A stretch of 64,000 bases of DNA, taken from positions 248,001-312,000 of the forward strand of contig NZ_QBUK01000005.1 in NCBI RefSeq assembly GCF_003058265.1, in the 5' to 3' direction. Source of the stretch: Flagellimonas amoyensis. Lineage in GTDB: Bacteria > Bacteroidota > Bacteroidia > Flavobacteriales > Flavobacteriaceae. The translations under genes and the position numbers were made by a program. This document shows, in pieces, positions 44,001 to 52,087 of the stretch. Each line of letters opens with the position of its first letter. The first letter of the stretch is position 1. A model generated the notes under the pieces. It was not told the origin of the DNA. It saw nothing but the letters and a program-made list of their open reading frames with translations, and did no database searches.

Positions 44001-44751
44001 GTTTGCCCAAAAGGTCTACAGAACCGTTTTGAAAGTAACCATTGCCACCATCGCCAAACCATGTCCTTCCCACAGAGAAACGATTGCCATCAGAAACACC
44101 CAATGACAGGTTGGTCAACCATTGGTTGGAATTGGATGACCAATGTTGTTGATCAATATCACCACCAAATAGGAGTCGTTGTGTCTGTGCCGTGTTTCCA
44201 GCTCCTAGTGCCCTGAACACCACAAACACAGTAACATTTTGTCTGGAATCTGGTTTAAAATGCAGGGCTTGCCCATTTCCGCTGCCATCAAACCGGACAA
44301 TGGGATTAAAATTCATACTGTTCCTTTCCAAGGTGGGAAGACCAGGAATTGATCCTGCTGGGTTCAGAAATTGAGGATAAATACCACTGTTCGGATAGGT
44401 GTAATCAAAACCAGCGGGAAAAGGCATTGGATAGTTGGCCGGGTCTGGATGTGGTATGGCATCCTGAGGTACAAAATCTATGAAATCATACCACCTGCTT
44501 ACCGGGGTTCCACTTGCTGGAGGGTAGGGGGTAAATAATTGAATCTGTCCCACAGGAGCGGGGTTTATGTTTATGGCCCTATCTGCCGTGAACCAAGTGT
44601 CCAGATCTTGGGCATTTGCTTGCATACCTAAGAGCATGACCAATGCTATGGTCAAGTGCTGCATGAGTTTTTTGAAGAGGAGATGTGGTGGCGCACAGGA
44701 AAATTTCTTTTCCGTGCCCATAGAAAAATAGCAAAGTAGAAGTTTTATCAT
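41008..44751 (-). CDS. Large secreted protein with LamG/DUF8202-like part and tandem repeats, T9SS type B cargo
   Basis: 1247 aa. ATG 44751 is used; ATG 44664 would give a shorter signal peptide (LTIALVMLLGMQANAQ). Residues 50-350 look like a concanavalin-type surface domain (VTVFVVFRALGAGNTAQTQR, ESYLAIKYGLTLS). An Ig/HYR-like region follows, then nearly three identical 71-residue repeats (DAGTNGATTICEGDLLNDAD...), and the end (IPDFFTPNNDGKNDFWGP, QTFIFDRYGRKI, GDYWYIVKL) is the T9SS type B sorting domain. It is probably an adhesin or glycan-binding surface protein. It heads an operon with SprF and a hydrolase and has triple direct repeats upstream. Confidence 0.92.
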   Translation of the reverse strand: MIKLLLCYFSMGTEKKFSCAPPHLLFKKLMQHLTIALVMLLGMQANAQDLDTWFTADRAININPAPVGQIQLFTPYPPASGTPVSRWYDFIDFVPQDAIPHPDPANYPMPFPAGFDYTYPNSGIYPQFLNPAGSIPGLPTLERNSMNFNPIVRFDGSGNGQALHFKPDSRQNVTVFVVFRALGAGNTAQTQRLLFGGDIDQQHWSSNSNQWLTNLSLGVSDGNRFSVGRTWFGDGGNGYFQNGSVDLLGKPAIGMFKRQALVDSENLITHVNGIPDISTVRFEINADNDLYFFNRLGKHFNSNDANRNLTGDIAEVMLFDGPLPVLETQIVESYLAIKYGLTLSNGPGLGSEIGNNNFNYIAADGTVIWQAENIYKYDIAGLGADRDEDQNAPILKLRYNLHQRISKSENPEAIVTMSTNNNFSTDNLDDTRPEIDKNGLFTFLHNFLIWANDRGSLSATNMELPISGDITERISREWRVQAIRSPGVDAISNISVRIDLSGSDILDNGDCGLKLLIDTDKDGDFTTGPITMIDATSVDMAGNAYFDNVNFEHRDVFTVGFGDTEPPTASNPLDITICDTPPPADPLVVTDEADNCAIASVILQSEATDGNTNPETITRTYRITDTSGNFIDVTQTNYVYLSPDVDDIVDQVVCDSYTLPAITGNNLTGNEAYYSGSGSTGTQFSPGDNITVSGTYYIYDETGTTPNCFDEESFIVTVNTTPVAPAANNQIFCSTDNPTGADLVPAISATITWYSDAGLTSIVAPADPLISQNYYVTQTINSCEGLATIIVVTVTDQPDAGTNGATTICEGDLLNDADLFALLGGTPEPGGTWSPAFNGAGVYTYTVTATAPCTNDATATVTVSEQQQPDAGTNGATTICEGDLLNDADLFALLGGTPEPGGTWSPAFNGAGVYTYTVTATAPCTNDATATVTVSEQQQPDAGTNGATTICEGDLLNDADLFALLGGTPEPGGTWSPAFNGAGVYTYTVTANGSCLSSSTSQVTVIEENLGASVEPVYLCDGNNLPSNSIEVSFVDPEANNDLMYALDSSDPNDFILSPDFTNISAGEHRLFIMRSNGCVFEYPFTIDDIEPLELELLNNHVNGITANVTGGSGPYTYYFDNQNGTSSNTYTINRNGTFMVTVVDDNGCEVTASISMNFVDISIPDFFTPNNDGKNDFWGPKNTEAFPNIQTFIFDRYGRKIQILGQFDVWKGYYDSKPLPSGDYWYIVKLNDESGREFVGHFTLFR
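41778..42360. repeat. Tandem 213-bp repeat, 2.7 identical copies, inside the cargo gene
   Basis: The block beginning TTGCCGTTACGGTATAGG recurs at 41778, 41991 and 42204 with no difference that I could see; the third copy breaks off at 42360. Each unit encodes 71 residues in frame. Identity at DNA level shows recent duplication or gene-conversion-like upkeep, so copy number probably varies between strains. Confidence 0.9.
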
Positions 44752-44847
44752 AATAGCAGGGTTTAATGGTATTTTCTTGTTGGGGCTGGACGAGAAAATA
44801 GATTTGGTAGTATAAAATAAATGACTATCCGTGGATGTTCAGTGTCC

Positions 44848-44902
44848 CAATTCACCTATGATGGGATACAATTGACGGATGATGGGAATGGATCAACGGA
44901 TC
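44848..44902 (-). promoter_or_regulatory. 21-bp-spaced direct repeats (site C), three copies
   Basis: CAATTCACCTATG at 44848, CAATTGACGGATG at 44869 and GGATCAACGGATC at 44890: three 13-base words at exact 21-bp steps. The nearest is 97 bp before the leftward cargo gene start. The middle copy is identical to the site B word. Confidence 0.7.
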
Positions 44903-44987
44903 GAGAATTTGCCCATTTTGAAAAAATGAAATTTTGTAGGTTTTATCTTGTTATTTTAACAAAGTAGCGGAGTGTGGATTAAAAAAA

Positions 44988-45012
44988 GGCCGCCAAGATT
45001 TTCTTGGCGGCC
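44988..45012 (-). terminator. Terminator of the DUF5723/OmpA gene
   Basis: GGCCGCCAAGA and its complement form an 11-bp stem with a 3-base loop; read leftward it is followed by seven T residues. It lies about 80 bp after the stop of the leftward OmpA-type gene. Confidence 0.9.
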
Positions 45013-45092
45013 GAACCATCTCTGTTATCAAAGAACTAGAGAGTTACACCAAACCTAGTTCTTGCATTGATTGTGATATATGGGAAGGATGG

Positions 45093-47243
45093 TTATTTTA
45101 TGAGATTTATTTCCACTCTCCTGTTTTGTTTTTTGCCGGCACTCGTGGCGTTGGAAGCTATTGGTTTTTCTTCGCCGTAACCAATGGCTGTGAGCCTATT
45201 GCCTGCTATTCCTTCATTGATCAAGAAATCCCTTACCGAGTTGGCCCTGGCCTCAGATAGTTTTTGGTTGCTATCGTTGGACCCCACGCTATCAGTATGC
45301 CCTTCCACGGTGAACTTGGAGTTGGGATATTCATTCAGGATTTGGATGATGTCCACCATTACCGATACGGATTCTGTTTTGATGGTCGCTTTTCCTGTAT
45401 CGAAAAGAATGGTCCTGGCATAATCGTTCAATTGTTTCTGGACTTCTTGGGTCACTTCAGGACAGCCTTTGTTGCTTACAGGGCCAGCGATTGTGGGGCA
45501 TTCGTCATCGATATCTGCCAAGGTATCACCGTCTGAATCTGGGCAACCTTTGTGCTCAACGCTTCCTGGAGTTTCTGGACAGCGATCATTTTGGTCTATG
45601 ATGCCATCACCATCGGTATCGGGGCAGCCTTTGTGTTCCACCAATCCTGGCGTATTCGGACAATCATCATCTTTGTCCAGAACACCATCACCATCCGTGT
45701 CGGGCCATGGGCATCCATTGTTTTCCTCTGGTCCTGCCACATCGGGACAGTTGTCATCTTTGTCAAGTATGCCGTCTCCATCCGTATCTGGCCATGGACA
45801 ACCTTTGTTTTCAACTGGACCGGCTACCTCTGGGCAGTCGTCCTCCTTGTTCACGATACCATCTTTGTCCTTGTCTTTCAATTTATTTTGATAGACAGGG
45901 ATCTTCAATCCGGCATATAGGTCAAGCCCTTTGGTTTCGTCGCTGATCAAGGATGATAGAATAGATCCCGAACCCATGTAAAGTGGGCCCAGCCTAAATC
46001 CTGCTCCCCACTGAAAGCCAACTCCATTGAGAATGCCAACTGGGGAATAGATGGACAACCATGCACTTTCATATCGAGGGGTAATGCTATACTGGTCCAG
46101 GATATGACCCACATTTGCTGCGTTTTTGGAGGTCATCGAAATATCGGCATTGACGTTCAGATAGAATTTGGAAGCAATGCTCCAATCCAAGTTGGTATGT
46201 AATGCCGTGGGTAAAGTATAGTTTTTGGATTTGGTGTCCGATAGTAAGTCAAAATTGTCCAATAGGGCCTCTTCAAGGACATCCCCATCAAAATTGTCTA
46301 TACTTTGGGTTTTATTAAGGTCATACAGTCGGTCTCTACCATCGATATTCATTATTTTTCCAATATCTGTGACCGAAACCCCCAGTTTCAACTTGTATTT
46401 ATTGACTCCTCTATTTACAATGGCGCTGCCATCGCTTTTCATTTTGGTGTATTCGGCATGGTCAGGTCTCCATTCATATACAAACCCAATATCACCACCA
46501 AGACCAAACCCAACGTTAAAATCGTCAAAAGCATCTCCGATGTTACCTTGTTCATTCACTTCACCTGTGGAGCCATGGCGTAATTGACCCGTAGTGGTGA
46601 TCTCCCGGGTGTTGGAGTCATAATCCAGGGTGATATCGGAACCATATAGGTACACATTGCCCAAGCCCTGCATCATTTTTACGGTAAGACCTCCCTTGAG
46701 GAAATGCTGCTCTTTGTTCAACAAAACACGGGCATAGGTGGCACCAAGTTCTCCCCAAGCACTGAATGTGCCCGAGACGTCACCTTCCACTATGCTAAAG
46801 TCTTCGGTCTCTTCAAAACCACCTTCTTTATCCAAAGTATTGCCATTCACATTATCCACATTGAAAATGCTCCTTCCCCGAGTGAAAATGGCCAAAGAGC
46901 TCTTTTCATTGATACTGAGCATGACGGAAGGTCCCAATATGTCTATGTTGAACGTAAGGAAGTTGTCCGTTCTAGGGAATGTTTTGGACGTTTCAAAAGT
47001 TGAGTTGTAGTCGCTGAACACATCGGAAAAATTGAAACCGATGTAATTGTTTCCATACAGGGCACTGATGCCGGCCAGGTTAATATCCGTCCGCAGTCTT
47101 GAATCGGCAATGTTGGCCGGGTTGGAAAGTACCCCGTGCACACCACTGTAATTGTCCGTTAGCAAACCTTGGTAGGATTGCGCACTGAGCATATAGGCGG
47201 ATAAGAGGCACACCATGCCCAAAAATGTTTTTTTTGATAACAT
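45093..47243 (-). CDS. DUF5723 barrel + thrombospondin type 3 repeats + OmpA C-terminal domain protein
   Basis: 716 aa. Signal peptide to LSAQSY; residues 22-450 are a DUF5723-like outer-membrane part ([25 protein letters not shown]); residues 455-590 hold about six TSP3 calcium-binding units ([20 protein letters not shown]); residues 605-716 are the OmpA peptidoglycan-binding domain ([38 protein letters not shown]). It should tie the outer membrane or surface structures to the cell wall. Direct repeats 98 bp upstream suggest control by the LytTR regulator together with the neighbouring T9SS cargo operon. Confidence 0.92.
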   Translation of the reverse strand: MLSKKTFLGMVCLLSAYMLSAQSYQGLLTDNYSGVHGVLSNPANIADSRLRTDINLAGISALYGNNYIGFNFSDVFSDYNSTFETSKTFPRTDNFLTFNIDILGPSVMLSINEKSSLAIFTRGRSIFNVDNVNGNTLDKEGGFEETEDFSIVEGDVSGTFSAWGELGATYARVLLNKEQHFLKGGLTVKMMQGLGNVYLYGSDITLDYDSNTREITTTGQLRHGSTGEVNEQGNIGDAFDDFNVGFGLGGDIGFVYEWRPDHAEYTKMKSDGSAIVNRGVNKYKLKLGVSVTDIGKIMNIDGRDRLYDLNKTQSIDNFDGDVLEEALLDNFDLLSDTKSKNYTLPTALHTNLDWSIASKFYLNVNADISMTSKNAANVGHILDQYSITPRYESAWLSIYSPVGILNGVGFQWGAGFRLGPLYMGSGSILSSLISDETKGLDLYAGLKIPVYQNKLKDKDKDGIVNKEDDCPEVAGPVENKGCPWPDTDGDGILDKDDNCPDVAGPEENNGCPWPDTDGDGVLDKDDDCPNTPGLVEHKGCPDTDGDGIIDQNDRCPETPGSVEHKGCPDSDGDTLADIDDECPTIAGPVSNKGCPEVTQEVQKQLNDYARTILFDTGKATIKTESVSVMVDIIQILNEYPNSKFTVEGHTDSVGSNDSNQKLSEARANSVRDFLINEGIAGNRLTAIGYGEEKPIASNATSAGKKQNRRVEINLIK

Positions 47244-47340
47244 ATCTAATTTTTTTTTTGCCCAATTAGGGGCTGGGTTATTTCAAGTATTTTGGTTAAT
47301 CGACCCCAAAGAGAATATAAAATGTGACATCAAAAATGAG

Positions 47341-47374
47341 GAATGAACGGATGTGCCTTTTGAATTGACGGATG
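47341..47374 (-). promoter_or_regulatory. 21-bp-spaced direct repeats (site D)
   Basis: GAATGAACGGATG at 47341 and GAATTGACGGATG at 47362, 21 bp apart, 98 bp before the leftward DUF5723/OmpA gene. TCTCTTTG (47307-47314, minus strand) lies 27 bp from the repeat and is one mismatch from the -7 consensus TAnnTTTG. Confidence 0.7.
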
Positions 47375-47544
47375 GGGGATTTGAGTTTATATGATTTTTA
47401 AAATGAAGGAATATTCCTATAGTTTTTTAAAAAAGCAGATGCTATGGGGAAATGTAAAGATGGTATGGAGAGGTTGCAATCTTCCTCTTGAATATGATAA
47501 AAAAATAAGGGTGAAAGTGGATGGGATGGTGTGGAATAAAAAAA

Positions 47545-47702
47545 CCATTACAACCAAGGAATTATAAAAATTCCTTGGCGTAACGGAAACCTCAACTAAA
47601 CTAAACACTTTTATGACAACAACAGTCTTAAAAAAGTGCATTGCTATATGTGCATGCGTTAAAAATTGATCTTGCTCTTTCAATTGGCTTTAACGCAGAA
47701 TT
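47545..47702 (-). ncRNA. Candidate small RNA downstream of direct-repeat site E
   Basis: Read leftward, a perfect -7 element TATGTTTG (47709-47716) lies 28 bp from the site E repeats, and about 150 bp later a perfect 10-bp hairpin (CCAAGGAATT, 47554-47578) is followed after nine bases by seven T residues. A leftward 88-codon frame from 47683 runs through this hairpin and does not look like a protein. The transcript is predicted only from these signals. Confidence 0.35.
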
Positions 47703-47743
47703 GCAGGACAAACATAAAATCTAAAATTGATTCGGAAGGGGGT

Positions 47744-47798
47744 GAATTAACGGATGGCCGTTTTCAACCAACGGATGACCGTTTTGAATTGGTGGATG
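47744..47798 (-). promoter_or_regulatory. 21-bp-spaced direct repeats (site E), three copies
   Basis: GAATTAACGGATG at 47744, CAACCAACGGATG at 47765 and GAATTGGTGGATG at 47786, each step 21 bp. It shares the xACGGATG core with sites A-D. It is followed leftward by a perfect TATGTTTG -7 element but no obvious gene. Confidence 0.65.
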
Positions 47799-47864
47799 TA
47801 AATATGGGGTATGCTGAAAATGGTCGGAAAGGTGTCTTTTCAAGGTAACGTTAGGGCAAAAAAA

Positions 47865-47883
47865 AACAGCCCAAAGGGCTGTT
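47865..47883 (-). terminator. Terminator of the YegP-like gene
   Basis: AACAGCCC and its complement with a 3-base loop; read leftward it runs into nine T residues. It lies 26 bp after the stop of the DUF1508 gene. Confidence 0.9.
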
Positions 47884-47908
47884 CTATGTTTTAATAAGAT
47901 AATCCGAC

Positions 47909-48238
47909 TTAGGATATGTCCTCTGTTGTGGCCCCTGGGGCATTTTTCTTCACAGAAGCAATGCCATTTTCCATGGCGGCCGTACTGGAATACATTTCGC
48001 TCGCCCCAATGACCTGCCCGTTGGAGGCCTTTAGGTTGAAATAAGGACTGCCATCCTTGGCCGTCTTTCTGTCGAACTTACTGTCGTCCTGGGAGTTCTT
48101 TTTTACCGACTCTATGCCGTTTTCGCAAGCAGCTTTTGTGGTATATGCCTCACTGCTAAGGATAACTTGGCCGTTTCCAGCCTTCAAATTAAACCTGAAC
48201 TGACCAGATTTATCTGTTTTGATCTCAAATTTTCCCAT
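47909..48238 (-). CDS. DUF1508 (YegP family) tandem-domain protein
   Basis: 109 aa with two copies of the about 50-residue DUF1508 unit: FEIKTDKSGQFRFNLKAGNGQVILSSE then GIESVKKNS, and DGSPYFNLKASNGQVIGASE then GIASVKKNA. YegP-type proteins are small, soluble and of unknown role, often stress-linked. A single-gene unit with its own terminator. Confidence 0.93.
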   Translation of the reverse strand: MGKFEIKTDKSGQFRFNLKAGNGQVILSSEAYTTKAACENGIESVKKNSQDDSKFDRKTAKDGSPYFNLKASNGQVIGASEMYSSTAAMENGIASVKKNAPGATTEDIS

Positions 48239-48345
48239 ACTTTATCTGTTTTGATATACTAAATCTAGAGATTTTCTTAAAAAATGACCAATAATTGAAA
48301 GGAAAATTGACAATAAAGTATTGTTGGGGCGGTTTTAAAGATCAA

Positions 48346-48381
48346 AAAAGGGAACATGATGAAAACACCAAGCTCCCTTTT
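48346..48381 (-). terminator. Terminator after proA
   Basis: AAAAGGGA and TCCCTTTT pair across a 20-base loop; read leftward six T residues close the stem. It lies 22 bp after the proA stop. Confidence 0.65.
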
Positions 48382-48402
48382 GTCCATTTTTTATGTAAAG
48401 AT

Positions 48403-49602
48403 CTATATCCTTACCTGTCCGTCCCCAAATACATAGTATTTGTTGGTCACCAATTGTTTCAGCCCAAGGGGTCCCCGGTGGTGCAGCTTATCCGTACTGA
48501 TAGCCAGTTCCGCACCCACACCCATTTGGCCCCCATCCGTGAACCGGGTGGAAGCGTTTTGGTACACGGCGGCACAATCCACATTTTCCATAAAGGTCTG
48601 GGCAATGCTGTTATCCTGGGTCATTATGGAGGCGGAATGACCCCCTGAATGCCTGTTGATTTTTTCTATGGCCCCATCAAGGTTGTCCACAGCCCCGATG
48701 ACGCATTTCATGGCCAAAAATTCCTCTTCCCAAACGGATGCATCCGAAATGGATTCTTCATCTGACAGTATGGTTTGCACATTTTTGTCCACCAAAATGG
48801 AGACTCCCTTTTCCTTCAGGACTTTTTGGAGCTCCTTTAGTTTTTCTTCATAGCCTTTGATGCGAGTGTCCACCAAAATTTTGTCCAAGGCGTTACAGGC
48901 CGATATTTTATGTGTCTTCGCATTGATGATGACCTCCAAACTTTTCTTCCAGTCGGCATCTTTGTGCACATAGAGGAAATTGTTCCCCCGGCCACTGACC
49001 AGAACGGCGCATTTGGCATGCTCCTTCACGAAAGCGATCAGCCGCTCACCGCCTCTTGGGACAATGAGGTCCAGGTCTTGATCGGGATTTCTTAGAAAGT
49101 CTTGGGTCTGTGTCCGGTCCATTTCCAAAAATTGGATAAAATTGGAAGGAAGATCATTTTCCGCAAGGGCCTGATGCCAAAATTGGACCAAGGCTTTGTT
49201 ACTGTGGTAGGCTTCCTTTCCGCCCTTCAGCAAGATTTTATTATTGGCCTTGAAAGCAAGTACGGCGGCCTCAACGGTCACATCGGGCCTGGATTCATAA
49301 ATGATCATAATGGTGCCGAAAGGGGCCGTTTTGTTGATGATCTTCAATCCGTTGTCCAAATTTCTGGTGGAAATTTCCTTGTTCACAGGGTCTTCCTGCA
49401 AGCGGACTTCCTTGACAGCTTGGATCATTTGGTCTACTTTTTTTTGGTCCACCACCAAGCGGTCATAAAGGGCTTGGTCGTCCCGGTCAAAAGCATCCAG
49501 ATCTTTTTTGTTGGCTTCCAGCAATAGGCTTCGGTCCTTGTCCAGGATCCGTTCCATATCACTCAATACCTTGTTCTTTATCGTTGTGTTCAATAATTTC
49601 AT
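48403..49602 (-). CDS. proA: Gamma-glutamyl phosphate reductase
   Basis: 399 aa. Second step of proline synthesis: reduces gamma-glutamyl phosphate to glutamate semialdehyde with NADPH. Aldehyde-dehydrogenase-like fold with FGTIMIIYESRPDVTVEAA, ILLKGGKEAYHSN, LIVPRGGERLI, the catalytic Cys in KISACNALDKILVD, and QNASTRFTDGGQMGVGAELAIST. Third of the proC-proB-proA run, 11 bp after proB. Confidence 0.95.
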   Translation of the reverse strand: MKLLNTTIKNKVLSDMERILDKDRSLLLEANKKDLDAFDRDDQALYDRLVVDQKKVDQMIQAVKEVRLQEDPVNKEISTRNLDNGLKIINKTAPFGTIMIIYESRPDVTVEAAVLAFKANNKILLKGGKEAYHSNKALVQFWHQALAENDLPSNFIQFLEMDRTQTQDFLRNPDQDLDLIVPRGGERLIAFVKEHAKCAVLVSGRGNNFLYVHKDADWKKSLEVIINAKTHKISACNALDKILVDTRIKGYEEKLKELQKVLKEKGVSILVDKNVQTILSDEESISDASVWEEEFLAMKCVIGAVDNLDGAIEKINRHSGGHSASIMTQDNSIAQTFMENVDCAAVYQNASTRFTDGGQMGVGAELAISTDKLHHRGPLGLKQLVTNKYYVFGDGQVRI

Positions 49603-49613
49603 TAGTTGTGATT

Positions 49614-50384
49614 TTAACGGGAAACCTCGGTTCCCACTGTTTTTCCTTCGATGATGTCGAGGATGACATTGTCCCTTTTTCCATTCACGATGTAGGATGG
49701 GATGTTGGCCGCTGCGGCAATTTGTGCATAGTTCAGTTTGGAACCCATGCCACCACGTCCTTCGCCCTCGGCCTTGTTGCCTTCTTCGATATACTTGTCC
49801 AGGTCTTCTTCCGGTGCCACTTTTTTGATGACCTCGGAGTCTTCTTTTTCGGGATGGCCATTGTACAGCCCATCGATGTCCGTCATCAAGATCAACCTGT
49901 CGGCGTTCATCAATTGTGCCAACAGTGTGGCCAATTCATCATTGTCCGAAAACATGGACATGGCCACGGAAACGGCATCGTCCTCATTGGCAATGGGCAC
50001 CACACCTTCGGAGAGGAGCCCTTCGAGACAATTGATCATATTGTCGCGGTGCACACCCGGATTAAAGTCCCGTTTTGTGGGCAATACCTGTGCACATTTC
50101 ATTCCATGGTCACTGAATATGTTGTAATAATGGCGCATCATTCTGGGCTGCCCTATGGCAGAATAGACCTGTCTACGTTGGGTCTTGTCCTTTATCTTGG
50201 CTTTTCCCAACACCTCTTTTCCGGCAATCACCGAACCAGAGGAGACCAAAATGGTCATGATGTCCCGTTCATACAGCTCTGCAATCTGTTGGACCAGATT
50301 GTTGAGCACGGGTCTTACGATTCTATTGTCTTTATTGGTCATCACATTGGTTCCCACCTTGATGACCACGAGTTCTTTGTACAT
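49614..50384 (-). CDS. proB: Glutamate 5-kinase (without PUA domain)
   Basis: 256 aa. First step of proline synthesis, the usual feedback-controlled point. Amino-acid-kinase fold: VVIKVGTNVMTNKDNRI, TILVSSGSVIAGKEVLG, IANEDDAVSVAMSMFSDNDELATLLAQ, LMTDIDGLYNGHP and GRGGMGSKLNYAQIAAAA. At this length it lacks the C-terminal PUA domain of E. coli ProB, as in other short kinases. It starts 3 bp after proC. Confidence 0.95.
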   Translation of the reverse strand: MYKELVVIKVGTNVMTNKDNRIVRPVLNNLVQQIAELYERDIMTILVSSGSVIAGKEVLGKAKIKDKTQRRQVYSAIGQPRMMRHYYNIFSDHGMKCAQVLPTKRDFNPGVHRDNMINCLEGLLSEGVVPIANEDDAVSVAMSMFSDNDELATLLAQLMNADRLILMTDIDGLYNGHPEKEDSEVIKKVAPEEDLDKYIEEGNKAEGEGRGGMGSKLNYAQIAAAANIPSYIVNGKRDNVILDIIEGKTVGTEVSR

Positions 50385-50387
50385 GTT

Positions 50388-51194
50388 TTAATATTCTTCG
50401 CCGAGTTCCACTGCCCTGTTGAATGCAGCAAATGCGGCTTCCTTGATTAATTCACTTACGTTGTTGTCCTGCATGGAGTCCAGTGCGGCCCGGGTGGTCC
50501 CCCCTTTGGAGGCGACCCTTTCCATCCAGGAATCGGGCGTTAGGTTGGACTGGTTGAACAGTTCCACGGCCCCAGTAAAAGTCTGGCTCACCAGCACTTT
50601 GGATACATTTTCGGAAAAGCCCATTTGCAGTGCGGCTTCCATCATGCTTTGCATGAAATAGAAGACATAAGCGGGCCCGCTCCCGGATATTCCCGTGGAG
50701 GCATCGATGTATTTTTCGCTCTTCACGCGAAGTGATTTTCCCGTAGTGTCCAAAAGACCTTCCGTCATGAATAATTCCAAACGCGATACTTCTTCCGCGG
50801 AGACATAACTGGTGAGTCCTTTGCCGACCTGTGCTGGTAGGTTGGGCATGGCCCTGACCACTTTTTTGATGCCCAGTGCATCTTGGATGTACTTGATGGT
50901 GACCCCTGCCATGATAGAGATGAACAATTGTTCCGGGTTTACCAATTCTTTCATGCGTCCCAAGAGCTCTTCGGCATGATAGGGCTTTACGGCCAAGAAG
51001 ATGATATCTGCTTTGGGCACGCAGTCCTCCAAGCGTTCCATGGCATCAAAATGGGCAATTTTGCCCACTTCTTCCATTTTTTCCTTTGACTTGTCCAAGA
51101 CCATGATGTTGCGTTTCTTCAGCAACTTGGATCTGGACATACCTGTGGCATAGGTAAGCCCCATGTTACCTGCGCCAATGACCAATACTTTCAT
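50388..51194 (-). CDS. proC: Pyrroline-5-carboxylate reductase
   Basis: 268 aa. Final step of proline synthesis. Rossmann start VLVIGAGNMGLTYATGMSRS, then DIIFLAVKPYHAEEL, MPNLPAQVGKG and the C-terminal family stretch GISGSGPAYVFYFMQSMMEAA with TRAALDSMQDN. It heads the compact proC-proB-proA run, 28 bp after a small basic protein and an S21 paralog on the same strand. Confidence 0.95.
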   Translation of the reverse strand: MKVLVIGAGNMGLTYATGMSRSKLLKKRNIMVLDKSKEKMEEVGKIAHFDAMERLEDCVPKADIIFLAVKPYHAEELLGRMKELVNPEQLFISIMAGVTIKYIQDALGIKKVVRAMPNLPAQVGKGLTSYVSAEEVSRLELFMTEGLLDTTGKSLRVKSEKYIDASTGISGSGPAYVFYFMQSMMEAALQMGFSENVSKVLVSQTFTGAVELFNQSNLTPDSWMERVASKGGTTRAALDSMQDNNVSELIKEAAFAAFNRAVELGEEY

Positions 51195-51222
51195 TGTTTT
51201 TTGTTAAAAGGGTTAGTGATTT

Positions 51223-51414
51223 TTATGCGGAAATGTTGCAGTCCTTACAGTCCTTTACTTCGCCGTAATAGGTTTCCCTGTATTTGTGCAATGTGCGTAT
51301 GGGAAGCCCCATGATGTACCTTTTGATATAGGTAACTTGGGTGGTCAGTTCTCCCATTTTAACGCTGTAGCGCTTTTCATACTTTGTTTCCCTTTTGATT
51401 CTTGAAAGTTTCAT
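51223..51414 (-). CDS. Small basic protein of unknown function
   Basis: 63 aa, rich in Lys/Arg/Tyr (KLSRIKRETKYEKRYSVKMG, TYIKRYIMGLPIRTLHKYRE) and ending with a CKDC pair. It could bind RNA or the ribosome, since it lies 23 bp after an S21 paralog on the same strand, but I do not recognise it. It is 28 bp upstream of proC and probably shares its transcript. Confidence 0.6.
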   Translation of the reverse strand: MKLSRIKRETKYEKRYSVKMGELTTQVTYIKRYIMGLPIRTLHKYRETYYGEVKDCKDCNISA

Positions 51415-51437
51415 TGTATTGTTAAAAGTGTTGATGA

Positions 51438-51635
51438 CTAAATGTTCTCCTGACCTAACAGGAATTTTTGCCGGTATGCGGCCTTTTTTACTGCTTTTCT
51501 TCGTTCTACTGATTTTTTGGTGTATTCCTGCCGGTCCCTGATCTCATCCAAGCGCTTGGTGTTTCTATATTTTCTCTTATAGCGCTTTAGGGCACGTTCG
51601 ATACTTTCTCCAGGTTTTACTTCGATTTTGAGCAT
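51438..51635 (-). CDS. Ribosomal protein bS21 paralog (second in window)
   Basis: 65 aa; MLKIEVKPGESIERALKRYK, NTKRLDEIRDRQEYTKKS and a basic C-terminal helix (KAAYRQKFLLGQENI). Clearly bS21, about 60 percent identical by eye to the 3951-4145 copy and sharing its RNT..L.xIRDxQE(F/Y)TKKS block, so the two are closer to each other than to the canonical Bacteroidota rpsU as I remember it. It keeps Tyr at position 54. No Shine-Dalgarno precedes it. It lies 8 bp after the GNAT gene and upstream of proCBA. Confidence 0.88.
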   Translation of the reverse strand: MLKIEVKPGESIERALKRYKRKYRNTKRLDEIRDRQEYTKKSVERRKAVKKAAYRQKFLLGQENI

Positions 51636-51643
51636 ATATTGAT

Positions 51644-52087
51644 TTATCTGTTTAATCTCATTTCCATATGGGTTTCGTTGAACCCGTTCTCTTCAAAAAA
51701 ATGTTTGTTGGGGCATTGGTTCCCACTGGTGATGTGGACGGCAACGTCCCCCTTGCAATACTGGAGCGTATAGCCCAGTAATTTCTGTTCGATGCCTTTG
51801 TCCCGATGCTCCTTGTGCACCACAAAGAACACCAGGAAATTTTCGGGGATATAGTCCCCCATTCCGGTTTTGTTCACCACGGCCAGACCCAAGATCTCAT
51901 TCTTGTCCTCCACGGAGAACACGTAACCCCCAAGTCCAGGGATGTCTTTGGTGCAATACTGGATGGCTTTCCGTATGGCCTGCTTTTCAGCCCTTCTACC
52001 TTCTTGGTGATGGAAGAGAAAATTGGCAAACCTTTCGGCTTCCATGGTGGAGAGCCGTGTAAAGGCGTCGTAGGTTTTGATGACCAT
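51644..52087 (-). CDS. GNAT-family acetyltransferase
   Basis: 147 aa. GNAT fold with a N-terminal helix pair, GYVFSVEDKNEILGLAVVNKTG, then ENFLVFFVVHKEHRDKGIEQKLLGYTL, where HRDKGI stands for the acetyl-CoA loop, and a FFEENGFNETHMEM end. Substrate unknown; the position directly before an S21 gene invites comparison with RimI-type ribosomal protein acetyltransferases, but nothing in the sequence proves that. Confidence 0.85.
   Translation of the reverse strand: MVIKTYDAFTRLSTMEAERFANFLFHHQEGRRAEKQAIRKAIQYCTKDIPGLGGYVFSVEDKNEILGLAVVNKTGMGDYIPENFLVFFVVHKEHRDKGIEQKLLGYTLQYCKGDVAVHITSGNQCPNKHFFEENGFNETHMEMRLNR

Noticed and set aside
47417..47683. 88-aa leftward ORF
   Set aside because: Runs through a perfect hairpin, has no domain or sensible composition, and is better explained as part of a non-coding transcript region.
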